NCBI RefSeq assembly: GCF_946479975.1
Contig: NZ_CAMLIX010000022.1
Location: 1 to 35,761 of the forward strand
Direction of reading: 5' to 3'
DNA from: an uncultured Flavobacterium sp.
Lineage (GTDB): Bacteria > Bacteroidota > Bacteroidia > Flavobacteriales > Flavobacteriaceae
DNA length: 35,761 nucleotides
Part shown: piece by piece, positions 9,401 through 17,205 of the stretch
Layout of the letters: each line of letters starts with the position of its first letter
Position numbering within the stretch: position 1 is the first letter of the stretch
The notes under the pieces: model-generated
Seen by the model: the letters and a program-made list of their open reading frames with translations, nothing else
Told to the model about the DNA's origin: nothing
Databases searched by the model: none
Program-made: the position numbers and the translations under genes

Positions 9401-10482
9401 ATTCAAAAGTTTCAGTTGGAACAGGTTTCGGAATCGGACTTTATATTGTAAAATATTTCGTTGATAAACATAAAGGAACTGTAACCTGCAGTAGTGAATC
9501 AGGCAAAGGAAGTACTTTTAAATTGTCATTTTTAAAAGGAAAAGACCATTTTGAAAATATAGAAATTACAAATGAAAAACCACAGCGAAGCCAATTGTTT
9601 GACGAATTGATTCCAGACGAAATTGAAGAACCAGTTTCGACTGCAACGACTTCTATTGCCGACAGCGATTTCAAAAAAACAATGCTGACCGATAAACGCA
9701 CCGTTTTAATTATAGATGACAACGTAGAAATTCGCGCTTACCTGATTAAGTTGTTTTCGGATAATTATATTGTTTACAGTGCAGAAAATGGCGAAGAAGG
9801 CTTAAAACTGACTAAAAAACACATGCCAGATCTTGTGATAAGTGATATTACGATGCAAGAAATGGACGGTTTAGAATTATGTCGAAAAATAAAAGAAGAC
9901 AATGCTTTATCGCACATTCCAGTAATCCTTTTAACGGCTTCAAAAAATCCCGAAACGCATCTGCAGGGAATTAATGAGGGTGCAGACGATTATATTACAA
10001 AACCTTTTGATGATGATATTCTTACCGCAAGAGTCGAATCTTTATTGCGAAATCGGCACAATCTGCGTACTTATTTCTTAGACAATATCACTTTAAAAGA
10101 AAACACGCAGAAAGTTCCAGTGGAGTATCAGCAGATATTAAAAAAGTGTATTGATATCGTCGAAGCCAACATTCATAAAAAAGATTTTACAATTAGAACT
10201 TTTGCGCTAGAAATGGGAATGAGCCACAGAACGCTTTACACCAAAATAAAAATTATTTCTGGACAGACTTTAAATGCTTTTATTCGTTCTTTACGAATTC
10301 GAAGAGCCGCCATGTTGATGCTGACCGAAGAAATGAATATTGCTCAAGCAAGTGCTGAAGTTGGTTTTGAAGATCCAAAATATTTCAGACAGCAGTTTGT
10401 AAAACTTTTTGGAATGACCCCTTCGGAATACATCAAAAAATATAAAAATTCTTTCAATTCAGATTTAAACGTCATTAAATAA
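6448..10482 (+). CDS. Hybrid two-component system sensor-regulator (HTCS) of the PUL
   Basis: One-protein sensor and transcription factor for polysaccharide use. Order: signal peptide (about 1-24, ending GYSQ); periplasmic Reg_prop double propeller (about 25-640) with repeated 'NxWxGT' blades such as MWFGTYDGL and LWVGTQEGGL; Y_Y_Y domain (about 650-752); membrane helix (about 758-778); HisKA with phosphoacceptor His818 in SHEFRTPL; HATPase with N-box NLMSNAFKYTP (Asn936) and GTGFGIGL; receiver domain from about 1083 with Asp1133 in ISDITMQEMDG; and AraC-type DNA-binding domain (about 1245-1340). All key residues are present. The start is uncertain: GTG 6448, or TTG 6457, which would give the more usual MKRF signal start; there is no in-frame ATG upstream. 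It should sense an oligosaccharide in the periplasm and activate the operon from about 10700. Confidence 0.95.
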   Translation: MYILKRFVLYFLLLLGFSSLGYSQDYPVKFLDISDGLSNNSIITIYQDNEGYMWFGTYDGLNRYDGYNFKVFRNRINDKKSLLFNTIYNIEGDSRNNIWVGGTSGISVYNKSKATFHAVKYLSDQKVRVLQDIVHQMRAVSNNLVLAASQKLGLLTFENGSFTGKQIPLIALGNRIKINSYDAIAIQENKEKTGSWVYVRNVGVCSYNYKSKDLKIVFPLTIGAKAMKLSPDGNLLLGTDEGLFLLNTKTGAISDNYFSNKCSVTDFLVDKKGKTWVTTDGCGIFYMNPNDKKLLSYNESLAKSNSVWSLYEDKSGNKWFGSLRGGISMLSDTPKYFKSIRSNAKDPADNFILSFCEDEKKNVWVGTDGAGLKYWNRNNNTYTNYTNSLSSKFITGIVRDNNDDIWISTWAGGINKIVKNGSIKQYSCYNAFTKQIEKNIWFVFKDSKSNIWASATNEGSLYLLNRDKDSFELFDKRIDNLQCMTETSDGKLWAGNYNSLLSIEKSTKKITKKAIGNPIRCIYEDKNKNLWVGTQEGGLLLFDREKSTFKRLTIDDGLPSNTILRLLEDNEGNLWMSTYNGICRYDKKSKTFRNFSINDGLQSNQFSFNAGIKLSSGEFVFGGINGFNVFYPQAIKGFNQKNNVLLTDFYVNNQLIEETKAAIDTDADKIKEVSLEYDQTTLSLEFVALDYNNADKINYAYFLEGWDEQWNYVGQARKANYSRLPEGNYTFKVKTTNFKGGWNKEVSLVSIQVLPPWYRTWWAYTLYLAAIGGILFLYLDYNKNKEKLKYKVKIAELESKKEKEIAEKQSSMFTYISHEFRTPLSLIINPLKKAVQKENVENGSSGSDLAIAHRNARRLLSLVDQLLLLRKAENDADALRLSSINLNNLSNEVYQCFVNQAKDKNITYNFVIPNHEITIIGDYEKIEISLFNLMSNAFKYTPVGGEISLILTENDTEVFLEIADTGGGIDKKDIDVIFEKFKQINSKVSVGTGFGIGLYIVKYFVDKHKGTVTCSSESGKGSTFKLSFLKGKDHFENIEITNEKPQRSQLFDELIPDEIEEPVSTATTSIADSDFKKTMLTDKRTVLIIDDNVEIRAYLIKLFSDNYIVYSAENGEEGLKLTKKHMPDLVISDITMQEMDGLELCRKIKEDNALSHIPVILLTASKNPETHLQGINEGADDYITKPFDDDILTARVESLLRNRHNLRTYFLDNITLKENTQKVPVEYQQILKKCIDIVEANIHKKDFTIRTFALEMGMSHRTLYTKIKIISGQTLNAFIRSLRIRRAAMLMLTEEMNIAQASAEVGFEDPKYFRQQFVKLFGMTPSEYIKKYKNSFNSDLNVIK

Positions 10483-10670
10483 TTGTTAGGATAGTGTTTT
10501 GTCGCTGCATAATCTTCGTCTTTTTTGAGAGAACAGTTAAAATCTTTTAATCAACGTAAACGTTTTAGTTGAAAAATTGTAATTTTTGTAACAATTGCAG
10601 AATCATCAAAAATAGCACTGTATTTTTTAATACTCCATAAAATTTATTTACAAATAATAGTTAATTACAA

Positions 10671-10703
10671 TTTTGACCTCCTTTTTTTTCGAATTTACCC
10701 CTC
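10671..10703 (+). promoter_or_regulatory. Candidate HTCS-binding direct repeat
   Basis: TTTTGACCTC (10671-10680) and TTTACCCCTC (10694-10703) match at 7 of 10 positions with a 23-bp period, near two helical turns, and end just before a possible -33 TTG at 10705. AraC-type response regulators often bind direct repeats spaced this way next to the promoter. The match is partly low-complexity T/C sequence, so this is a candidate only. Confidence 0.25.
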
Positions 10704-10837
10704 ATTGGAAGTGTGAAATAAACATTTCTTTGCACTTATAGCAATCAATTAGTTTGGGATTAGCTGTTAATAATAAGTGTTAGTTTCATGATAAAGTTTT
10801 TTATCGGTTTAAAGAGCTGAGCACTCTTTAAATTTCT

Positions 10838-10899
10838 AAAAGTAATGGTTGGTTACATTACTTTTTGAACCCGCAGTTTTAGAAATAAAACTGCGGGTT
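10838..10899 (+). other. Tandem stem-loops in the PUL leader
   Basis: Stem 1: AAAAGTAATG (10838-10847) with CATTACTTTT (10856-10865), perfect 10 bp. Stem 2: AACCCGCAGTTTT (10868-10880) with AAAACTGCGGGTT (10887-10899), perfect 13 bp. TTTCTAAAA (10833-10841) is also the exact reverse complement of TTTTAGAAA (10877-10885), giving a fold that excludes parts of both stems. Stem 2 is not followed by a T-run; stem 1 ends in TTTTT and could act as an attenuator. Confidence 0.5.
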
Positions 10900-11114
10900 A
10901 TTTAAAAAACACTTATTCAATTAGAGAAGAAAAAAAGAAAAAAAATAGCAAACAATTAACCAACTCAATTTACTATGAAAGTAGCCACATAATTACTTTA
11001 GATTATTTTTCTGCCTCAGGAAAAGAAACACAAACAAAACCTCGAATAACCTACTAGTAAAACAAACTTTCGTTTTGAAAGAAAACTAACTAACTAAACC
11101 TTAAAATTAAAGAA

Positions 11115-12512
11115 ATGAAAAAAAATGTATTTTTATTTTTTCTTGCTCTTTTTGGAATCCTGCTAACCGGATGCCAGAATAATGAATCAGGATTTCCTAG
11201 TTCTGATAACCCGACGGTGACCGTTGCTACAAAAGAGATTTACGGAGCGCCAAGTAGAAAATTTGAAATCAAAGCAGCTCTCGCAGATGATTTAGGATTA
11301 AAAAGTGTAGAGATTGAGATTCCAGAATTGTCATTAGATAAAGTAATTACTTTTGGAACAAATCCGCTTTTAGAAACTTACGATTTGAGTTACTTTTTTG
11401 AAGTCCCAGCAAACAGAGGAACTTCAGAAGCCTTCAAAATAAAATTAGTTATTACAGACGTTTCAGGAAATGTAGTCAACGAGGAAATTAACCTTCGTTT
11501 AGACGGAGAATTTGCTGCGCCGAGCATCTCTATGATTACACCAAAAGAAGGTGCTGTTATCTTGTTGTCTACAAGCAACGACATGCCTTTAAATTTTGTT
11601 GTAAACGACGATTCAGGAATCGATTATATTCAAATTAAATGTGATGATCTTGGTATCGACGAAACGGTAAAATTAGACGGTTCTCCGCAATCTTACACTT
11701 TCAATAAAACATATAAACTGCCAGTTACTGCTGCCAATTATGTTTTAACAATTACAGCTAAAGATAAATTTAAGATTCCAAACACAGGATCATTAAATGT
11801 AAATATTGTAGCAACAAACGAGTATCCGGCAATTTATTTATGTGATCAGCCAAAAGGAACAAACTTGACTACAGATGCAGTAGGTGTTCCAATGTATTTC
11901 CATGAAAAAAGCGGACAAGATTTTGAATTCAAATATTATGCAGACAAAGACAATAAAGAAGTTTATTTCTTAGGTCAGGAATCAGATTTTGGTCCTCACT
12001 GTTTTGGTTTAAATGCAGCAGGAGAATTGATTGACGATGTAACTTCAACGGCAATTATTTTACCAACAAAAGGATATTATAAAATTAAAGTAAACCCGAA
12101 TACTTTAAAATATACGGCAGAAAAATATACACCAAAAACTAAAGTTTGGGCAGATGTAGCAAACGGTTTATGGCATGATGATGCTGCACAAAGAAAACCA
12201 TTTGTAAGTGTTTGTGGCAGCGGTATTCAAGGAGCAACTTGGGATACTTGGGATGCTTGGACTCAAAAAGGTTTACACCTTGCTAACAACGCTGCTAATC
12301 CGTATCAATTGGTTGGAGAATATACGTTGACAGGAACATTAGAAGCGACTTTTACAGGTCAATGGTGGGATCCATCTTGGAGATTAATCAAAAACGGTAT
12401 TGCAACTATGTCGCCGGGTGAAAATGGGAATGCTAAATATCCAGCAGCGCCGGGAGTGTACAAAGTAGTTTTAGATACAGAATTAGAAAGAGTATTTATA
12501 ACAAAAAAATAG
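11115..12512 (+). CDS. Putative surface glycan-binding lipoprotein (SusE/SusF position)
   Basis: Predicted outer-membrane lipoprotein that would bind the target glycan beside SusC/SusD. The 465-residue protein starts with a lipoprotein signal ending LLTGC (Cys20). Residues about 30-245 read as two Ig-like beta-sandwich repeats (note the paired VxITDVSGNV and LTITAKDKF strands). The C-terminal half is rich in aromatic residues (WDTWDAW, GQWWDPSW), as expected of a carbohydrate-binding surface, and resembles SusE/SusF C-terminal modules. I see no catalytic motif. It is the first gene of the operon, 46 bp before susC, whereas binding lipoproteins usually follow SusD. I do not recognise a specific named family with certainty. 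Confidence 0.75.
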   Translation: MKKNVFLFFLALFGILLTGCQNNESGFPSSDNPTVTVATKEIYGAPSRKFEIKAALADDLGLKSVEIEIPELSLDKVITFGTNPLLETYDLSYFFEVPANRGTSEAFKIKLVITDVSGNVVNEEINLRLDGEFAAPSISMITPKEGAVILLSTSNDMPLNFVVNDDSGIDYIQIKCDDLGIDETVKLDGSPQSYTFNKTYKLPVTAANYVLTITAKDKFKIPNTGSLNVNIVATNEYPAIYLCDQPKGTNLTTDAVGVPMYFHEKSGQDFEFKYYADKDNKEVYFLGQESDFGPHCFGLNAAGELIDDVTSTAIILPTKGYYKIKVNPNTLKYTAEKYTPKTKVWADVANGLWHDDAAQRKPFVSVCGSGIQGATWDTWDAWTQKGLHLANNAANPYQLVGEYTLTGTLEATFTGQWWDPSWRLIKNGIATMSPGENGNAKYPAAPGVYKVVLDTELERVFITKK

Positions 12513-12558
12513 TTGGTTATAACCCTTGTTGTAACATTAATAAATAAAACAGCTTAAT

Positions 12559-15500
12559 ATGAAATTTAAATATATAGGATTTTTTATTGCCCTTATGTGT
12601 ACTGCTGTGTCATTTGGACAAATAAAAATAAAAGGTACTGTAAAGGATAAAGCAAATGTGCCGATTCCAGGAGTAAACGTAATGGTAAAAGGAACTTCAT
12701 CATCGGCAGCAACTGATTTTGATGGGAATTATGTACTGAATGTTCCAAACAAAAATGCTCAGATCGAATTTACTTTTGTTGGTTTTACAACCAAAACAGA
12801 AGCAATAGGAGATCGAACAGAAATCAATGTAATACTAGAAGAATCTAGTCAGGCACTAGATGAGATAGTTGTTGTTGGTTATGCTGCTGTAAAAAAGAGT
12901 GATGTAACAAGTTCGATTTCTTCTGTAAAAGGAAAAGAATTACAAACCATGACAGTAGGTAACGTAACAGAATCTCTCCAGGGAAAAGTTGCCGGAGTTC
13001 AGGTTACAGGACAAGGCGGGCCAGGTGCACAGCCAAGAGTTTTAATTCGTGGTATTTCTACTTTGAATTTAAGTACAGATCCGCTTTATGTGGTGGATGG
13101 AATTCCGATGGGAACAAGTATTAACTTCTTAAGTAACAATGAAATCGAATCTATGGAGGTTTTAAAAGATGCTTCTGCAAGTGCGATTTACGGTTCTCGT
13201 GCATCAAATGGAGTTATTTTGATTACGACTAAAAAAGGAAAAGTAGGTAAAACAAGATTCAGTTTTGATTTAAGCTCTGGTATGCAGATTATGAATAATC
13301 CTTATCATATGGCAGATGCCGAAGGATATGCATCGATTATGAATAAAGCGTATAACAATTCTGGTTATTCAGATTATCTTCCAAATCCATCTCAATACAG
13401 AGGAAAAACAACCGATTGGTGGAATGCTGGAATTAGAAAAGGAACTCCAGTTACAAATGCTTCTCTAGGTATTTCTGGAGGTTCAGAAAAACATACATAT
13501 TCAATTAGTTTGAACTACTACGACTCTGATTCTATGTATGGAGTTGGAGGTTGGGAAAGACTTACAATGAGAATTGCCAATGATTTCAAATTTTCTGATA
13601 AATTCTCTGCAGGAGTTACTTTAAATCCACGTTACGAAACGTATGGTGCACCAGGAAACTGGGCAGATTTTGATAAAATTGATCCAATTACGCCAATTTA
13701 CAAACCAGCCGATCAGCTGAACGGAACAGAAAATGAATACAGCATTTATGCAAGATCTCCTTCCTATGTTTGGAATCCAGTAGCAGGAGTAAAAAGATAT
13801 GACGATTACACAGATCAGTACAACTTAAACACAAACGGATATTTACAATACGAACCAATTAAAGGTTTAGTTATTCGTACGCAGGCGTCTGTTGAGGTTG
13901 GAGATAAAGTGAGAAATGCGTTTGTTCCAGATTTTGTAATCGATGCAGCGCACGAAAAACAAGAAATCAATAAAATTGAAAAATGGAACACTACAAATGT
14001 TGATTGGACTTGGCAGAATACCATTACTTATTCTAGAAAATTTGCAGAAAAACACAATGCCTCTTTAATGGTAGGTAATACGATGGAAGAGTACAATGGA
14101 AATGATCTTTGGGGTTATGGTGAAGGTGTGCCAAATAACTCAGATGTGATGAGAGAGTTAAACGCCGCTACTAAAAATAAAGATAGTAAAGGGAACAGCT
14201 GGTCAAATTCATTGATGTCTTATATCTCTCGTTTTTCTTATAATTATGATGGAAAATATTATTTCACAGGAACATTTAGACGAGATGGTTCTTCAAAATT
14301 TATGACCAATAATAAATGGGCAAATTTCCCTTCGGCTTCTGTTTCTTGGAGAATTTTAAACGAAGGTTTTATGGAATCTGCTAAAGATGTTGTAAGTGAC
14401 CTGAGATTAAGAGCAGGATGGGGTAAAGTAGGAAATCAAGGTTTACCAGATGCAGTTTATCAGTCTAATATAGGACAAGGATATTATGTAATTGGTGGTG
14501 AAGTTGTCGATACAGCTTTTCCTTCTTCAATTGCAAATAAAGACATTAAGTGGGAAACTGTAGAAGATATGAGTTTTGGTCTTGATTTCGGATTTTTGAA
14601 AAATAAAATATCGGGGTCTTTGGAATATTACAGAAAACAAACACACGATATGTTGTTCTTAAAGCAATTTGCAACGTACAGCGGATTTCCTGATAATTCT
14701 AGAATGTGGACAAACATTGGATCAATGCAGTCTAGCGGTATCGATTTATTACTTTCTTATAAAAATAAAAAAGGAGATTTTACATACGGTGTTGATGTAA
14801 CGTTTACAACAGTAAATGTTGAAATGTTAAATCTTTCTGCTGATGGGGAAAGATTATATGGATCTAACAACAGAACATTAACAGTAAAAGGTGATGCACC
14901 AGGTTTCTTCTACGGATATGTTGCTGACGGATTATTCCAAAATCAAACAGAAATAAATTCGCATACAGACAACAACGGAACCAAATTACAGCCTTATGCA
15001 CAAGTTGGAGATGTTCGTTTTAAAGATGTAAACGGCGACGGAAAATTAGACGATAAAGACAGAACAAAAATTGGATCTCCTTGGGCAGATTACAACGTTG
15101 GTTTGAATTTGAATTTTGCCTACAAAAACTTTGATTTAGTAGCAAACTTCTACTCTAGTATTGGAAATGATATCGTTAATACTAATATTTCAGATCTATA
15201 TAATGGTGCGAGTTTGACCAACAAAGTAAACGGATTAGAGAATATGGCTTGGCATGGTGAAGGAACTTCAAATTACATTCCTCGTTTATCTAAAGATGAT
15301 AACAACGAAAACTTTACCAAATTCTCTTCTTTATATGTTGAAGATGGTTCTTTTGTTCGTATGAAAAACTTACAGATTGGATATTCTTTCTATAATAAAT
15401 TCGGTTTAGATAAATTAAGAATTTCATTATCAGGACAGAATTTATGGACATGGACAAACTACACAGGAGTTGATCCAGAGGTAGGTGCAGGAGATCCAAA

Positions 15501-15591
15501 TTCAGGAGACAGGGTTAAAGGTTCAGGTTTTGGAGGATGGAATTATCCAGTTCAGCCAACAATCTTGATGGGACTTAATGTTGCATTTTAA
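12559..15591 (+). CDS. SusC/RagA-family TonB-dependent outer membrane transporter
   Basis: Imports oligosaccharides across the outer membrane using TonB energy. The 1010-residue protein has a signal peptide (about 1-20, ending SFGQ), a carboxypeptidase-regulatory-like domain (about 22-108, KGTVKDKANVPIPGVNV), the TonB-box region LDEIVVVGY (about 100-108), and a plug with DPLYVVDGIPM and the SusC signature LKDASASAIYGSRASNGV. A 22-strand barrel follows to the C-terminus. Length is normal for SusC proteins without extra domains. It pairs with the SusD-like protein 11 bp downstream, and the two should form a lidded transporter. The stretch DVNGDGKLDDKDRTKIG is the dockerin-like calcium loop common in these barrels. 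Confidence 0.97.
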   Translation: MKFKYIGFFIALMCTAVSFGQIKIKGTVKDKANVPIPGVNVMVKGTSSSAATDFDGNYVLNVPNKNAQIEFTFVGFTTKTEAIGDRTEINVILEESSQALDEIVVVGYAAVKKSDVTSSISSVKGKELQTMTVGNVTESLQGKVAGVQVTGQGGPGAQPRVLIRGISTLNLSTDPLYVVDGIPMGTSINFLSNNEIESMEVLKDASASAIYGSRASNGVILITTKKGKVGKTRFSFDLSSGMQIMNNPYHMADAEGYASIMNKAYNNSGYSDYLPNPSQYRGKTTDWWNAGIRKGTPVTNASLGISGGSEKHTYSISLNYYDSDSMYGVGGWERLTMRIANDFKFSDKFSAGVTLNPRYETYGAPGNWADFDKIDPITPIYKPADQLNGTENEYSIYARSPSYVWNPVAGVKRYDDYTDQYNLNTNGYLQYEPIKGLVIRTQASVEVGDKVRNAFVPDFVIDAAHEKQEINKIEKWNTTNVDWTWQNTITYSRKFAEKHNASLMVGNTMEEYNGNDLWGYGEGVPNNSDVMRELNAATKNKDSKGNSWSNSLMSYISRFSYNYDGKYYFTGTFRRDGSSKFMTNNKWANFPSASVSWRILNEGFMESAKDVVSDLRLRAGWGKVGNQGLPDAVYQSNIGQGYYVIGGEVVDTAFPSSIANKDIKWETVEDMSFGLDFGFLKNKISGSLEYYRKQTHDMLFLKQFATYSGFPDNSRMWTNIGSMQSSGIDLLLSYKNKKGDFTYGVDVTFTTVNVEMLNLSADGERLYGSNNRTLTVKGDAPGFFYGYVADGLFQNQTEINSHTDNNGTKLQPYAQVGDVRFKDVNGDGKLDDKDRTKIGSPWADYNVGLNLNFAYKNFDLVANFYSSIGNDIVNTNISDLYNGASLTNKVNGLENMAWHGEGTSNYIPRLSKDDNNENFTKFSSLYVEDGSFVRMKNLQIGYSFYNKFGLDKLRISLSGQNLWTWTNYTGVDPEVGAGDPNSGDRVKGSGFGGWNYPVQPTILMGLNVAF

Positions 15592-15602
15592 TTAAAAAGA
15601 TC

Positions 15603-17204
15603 ATGAAAAAAATAATAGTATCAATTATAGCTTTTTCTCTATTTTCAGCTTCTTGCAGCGATTTTATAGAAAAAGAACAAAGAGGAACGCAGACATTAGA
15701 AAATTACTTTAAGACTGCACAAGAATGTGAAAACTACGCCAATGAATTAACGCAGCGTTTGCTATTGGCAAAAGAATGGTGGGTTTTGACAGCGCCAAGA
15801 GTAACCAATGAAATGGCAACAGATGATGCCTGGATGGGAAACACAGGACAGGACAATAGTGCCCACAGACCATCATCACAATATTTAATAACTCCTGATA
15901 ATATGGGAGATATGAACGGTATTTATACGGCGCATTTTTACACGATTCAATCGGCTAATATTGGCTTGGAGAAAATGGCTTTATCGCCAATTACAGAAGC
16001 TCAGAAAAACCAATATATGGGAGAATCTTTATTCGTGCGTGCCTATTGCTACTACGAATTAGTAAATCTTTTTGGAGGTGTTCCTGTATACACAAAATCT
16101 TTAGGAACTAGTGATTTGACATTACAGAGAAGTTCTGCAGCAGAGGTTTATGCACAAATCGAAATCGATCTTAAAGATGCCGCTGCAAAATTAGAAAGCG
16201 CTCCTGTAAATAAAGATGGTAGAATTACCAAGTGGGCAGCGTATGCTTTATTGGCGCGTGTTTCATTGTTCCAAGAAAAATGGGCGGAGGCAAAAACGTA
16301 TTCAAATAAAGTTATTACAGAAGGACCATTTCAATTGGAGACAGATTTCTTGAACATTTGGAATGTAAACAATCATAATGGTGTAGAATCTATTTTAGAA
16401 GCGCAAACTTCTTCTGTTCAAAACAGAGATTTAGGTGCTGCTTTGCCAACTTTATCTGGAGCAAGAGGAGAAGACAAAAAGAATTTTCCAAGTAATGATG
16501 CTGCCGATGTTTTGGACGGCTGGGGATGGTGTATGCCAACTAGTGATTTAGAAAATGCTTATCTTTCTGAAAATGATGTAATTCGTCGCAGAAGTACGAT
16601 TACAAAATGGGGAGAAGCAGCGTATGGAGATGAGGTTTTAAATCCAACACATAAATTCAGTTTAAACGATAATAAATCAGGACGTATCTGCCGTAAATAT
16701 TACATTCCGATTGCAACACGTCGTTCTTTAGATAAAAAAGACGGTCATTTACCCTTAAACATTCCGTTGATTCGTTTGGCAGAAATGTACTTAACAAGAG
16801 CCGAAGCTAATTATCATACGGGTGCAGACGCATTAGCAGATATTAATATTGTTAGAGCACGTGTAAAATTAGATCCAAAAACAGGAATTTCTGGACCAAC
16901 TTTATTGAAACAAATCTATAAAGAACGTCGTTTAGAATTAGCTTTTGAAGGTTTACGTTTATTTGATATTCGTCGTGAAAAAGATCCAACAACAGGAAAA
17001 CCAGTTATCGAATCATTAATGGGACCAAACGGAACTTTTGTTCAATACAACTTGAATTCTACAGATCCGTACGAAACTACTAACTTGAGAGAACCTCAGG
17101 ATAAAGGAATCAATTTTAACCCTGCAAAACACTTGTTGTGGCCAATTCCGCAATTAGAAATCGATTTGAGTGGTAATGTTATTAAGCAAAATCCTGGATA
17201 CTAA
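15603..17204 (+). CDS. SusD/RagB-family nutrient-binding outer membrane lipoprotein
   Basis: Surface lipoprotein forming the hinged lid of the SusC transporter and capturing the oligosaccharide. The 533-residue protein has a lipoprotein signal ending FSASC (Cys18) and the alpha-helical TPR-like SusD fold. Typical stretches are NQYMGESLFVRAYCYYELVNLFGG, split here as YMGESLFVRAYCYYEL (about 140-155), LPLNIPLIRLAEMYLTRAEA, and IYKERRLELAFEGLRLFDIRR. The C-terminal KHLLWPIPQLEIDLSGN closing segment is the usual end. The GH30 ATG begins one base after its stop, so the two genes are surely co-transcribed. Confidence 0.97.
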   Translation: MKKIIVSIIAFSLFSASCSDFIEKEQRGTQTLENYFKTAQECENYANELTQRLLLAKEWWVLTAPRVTNEMATDDAWMGNTGQDNSAHRPSSQYLITPDNMGDMNGIYTAHFYTIQSANIGLEKMALSPITEAQKNQYMGESLFVRAYCYYELVNLFGGVPVYTKSLGTSDLTLQRSSAAEVYAQIEIDLKDAAAKLESAPVNKDGRITKWAAYALLARVSLFQEKWAEAKTYSNKVITEGPFQLETDFLNIWNVNNHNGVESILEAQTSSVQNRDLGAALPTLSGARGEDKKNFPSNDAADVLDGWGWCMPTSDLENAYLSENDVIRRRSTITKWGEAAYGDEVLNPTHKFSLNDNKSGRICRKYYIPIATRRSLDKKDGHLPLNIPLIRLAEMYLTRAEANYHTGADALADINIVRARVKLDPKTGISGPTLLKQIYKERRLELAFEGLRLFDIRREKDPTTGKPVIESLMGPNGTFVQYNLNSTDPYETTNLREPQDKGINFNPAKHLLWPIPQLEIDLSGNVIKQNPGY

Positions 17205-17205
17205 T

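Larger units (their letters stand above)
10483..11114 (+). promoter_or_regulatory. PUL control region and long structured leader
   Basis: This 632-bp gap holds no credible gene. From left to right it has a candidate activator direct repeat (10671-10703), candidate promoter elements (TTG 10705-10707 with TTTCTTTG 10725-10732, or TTTG 10729-10732 with TTAGTTTG 10749-10756), two tandem stem-loops (10838-10899), and an A-rich stretch up to the lipoprotein ATG. If transcription starts near 10760, the leader is about 350 nt. A five-codon ATG-to-stop run at 10975 is too short to call. Confidence 0.5.

Noticed and set aside
10868..10899. Rho-independent terminator in the PUL leader
   Set aside because: The 13-bp stem is strong, but the following bases are ATTTAAAA rather than a T-run, so it is described as a leader structure instead.
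10975..10992. Five-codon upstream reading frame (MKVAT) in the PUL leader
   Set aside because: Too short and without a recognisable ribosome-binding context; chance occurrence is likely.
17170..17205. Start of the first GH30 gene inside susD
   Set aside because: The lipoprotein signal peptide begins at the ATG at 17206, one base after the susD stop; the longer form would hide it.
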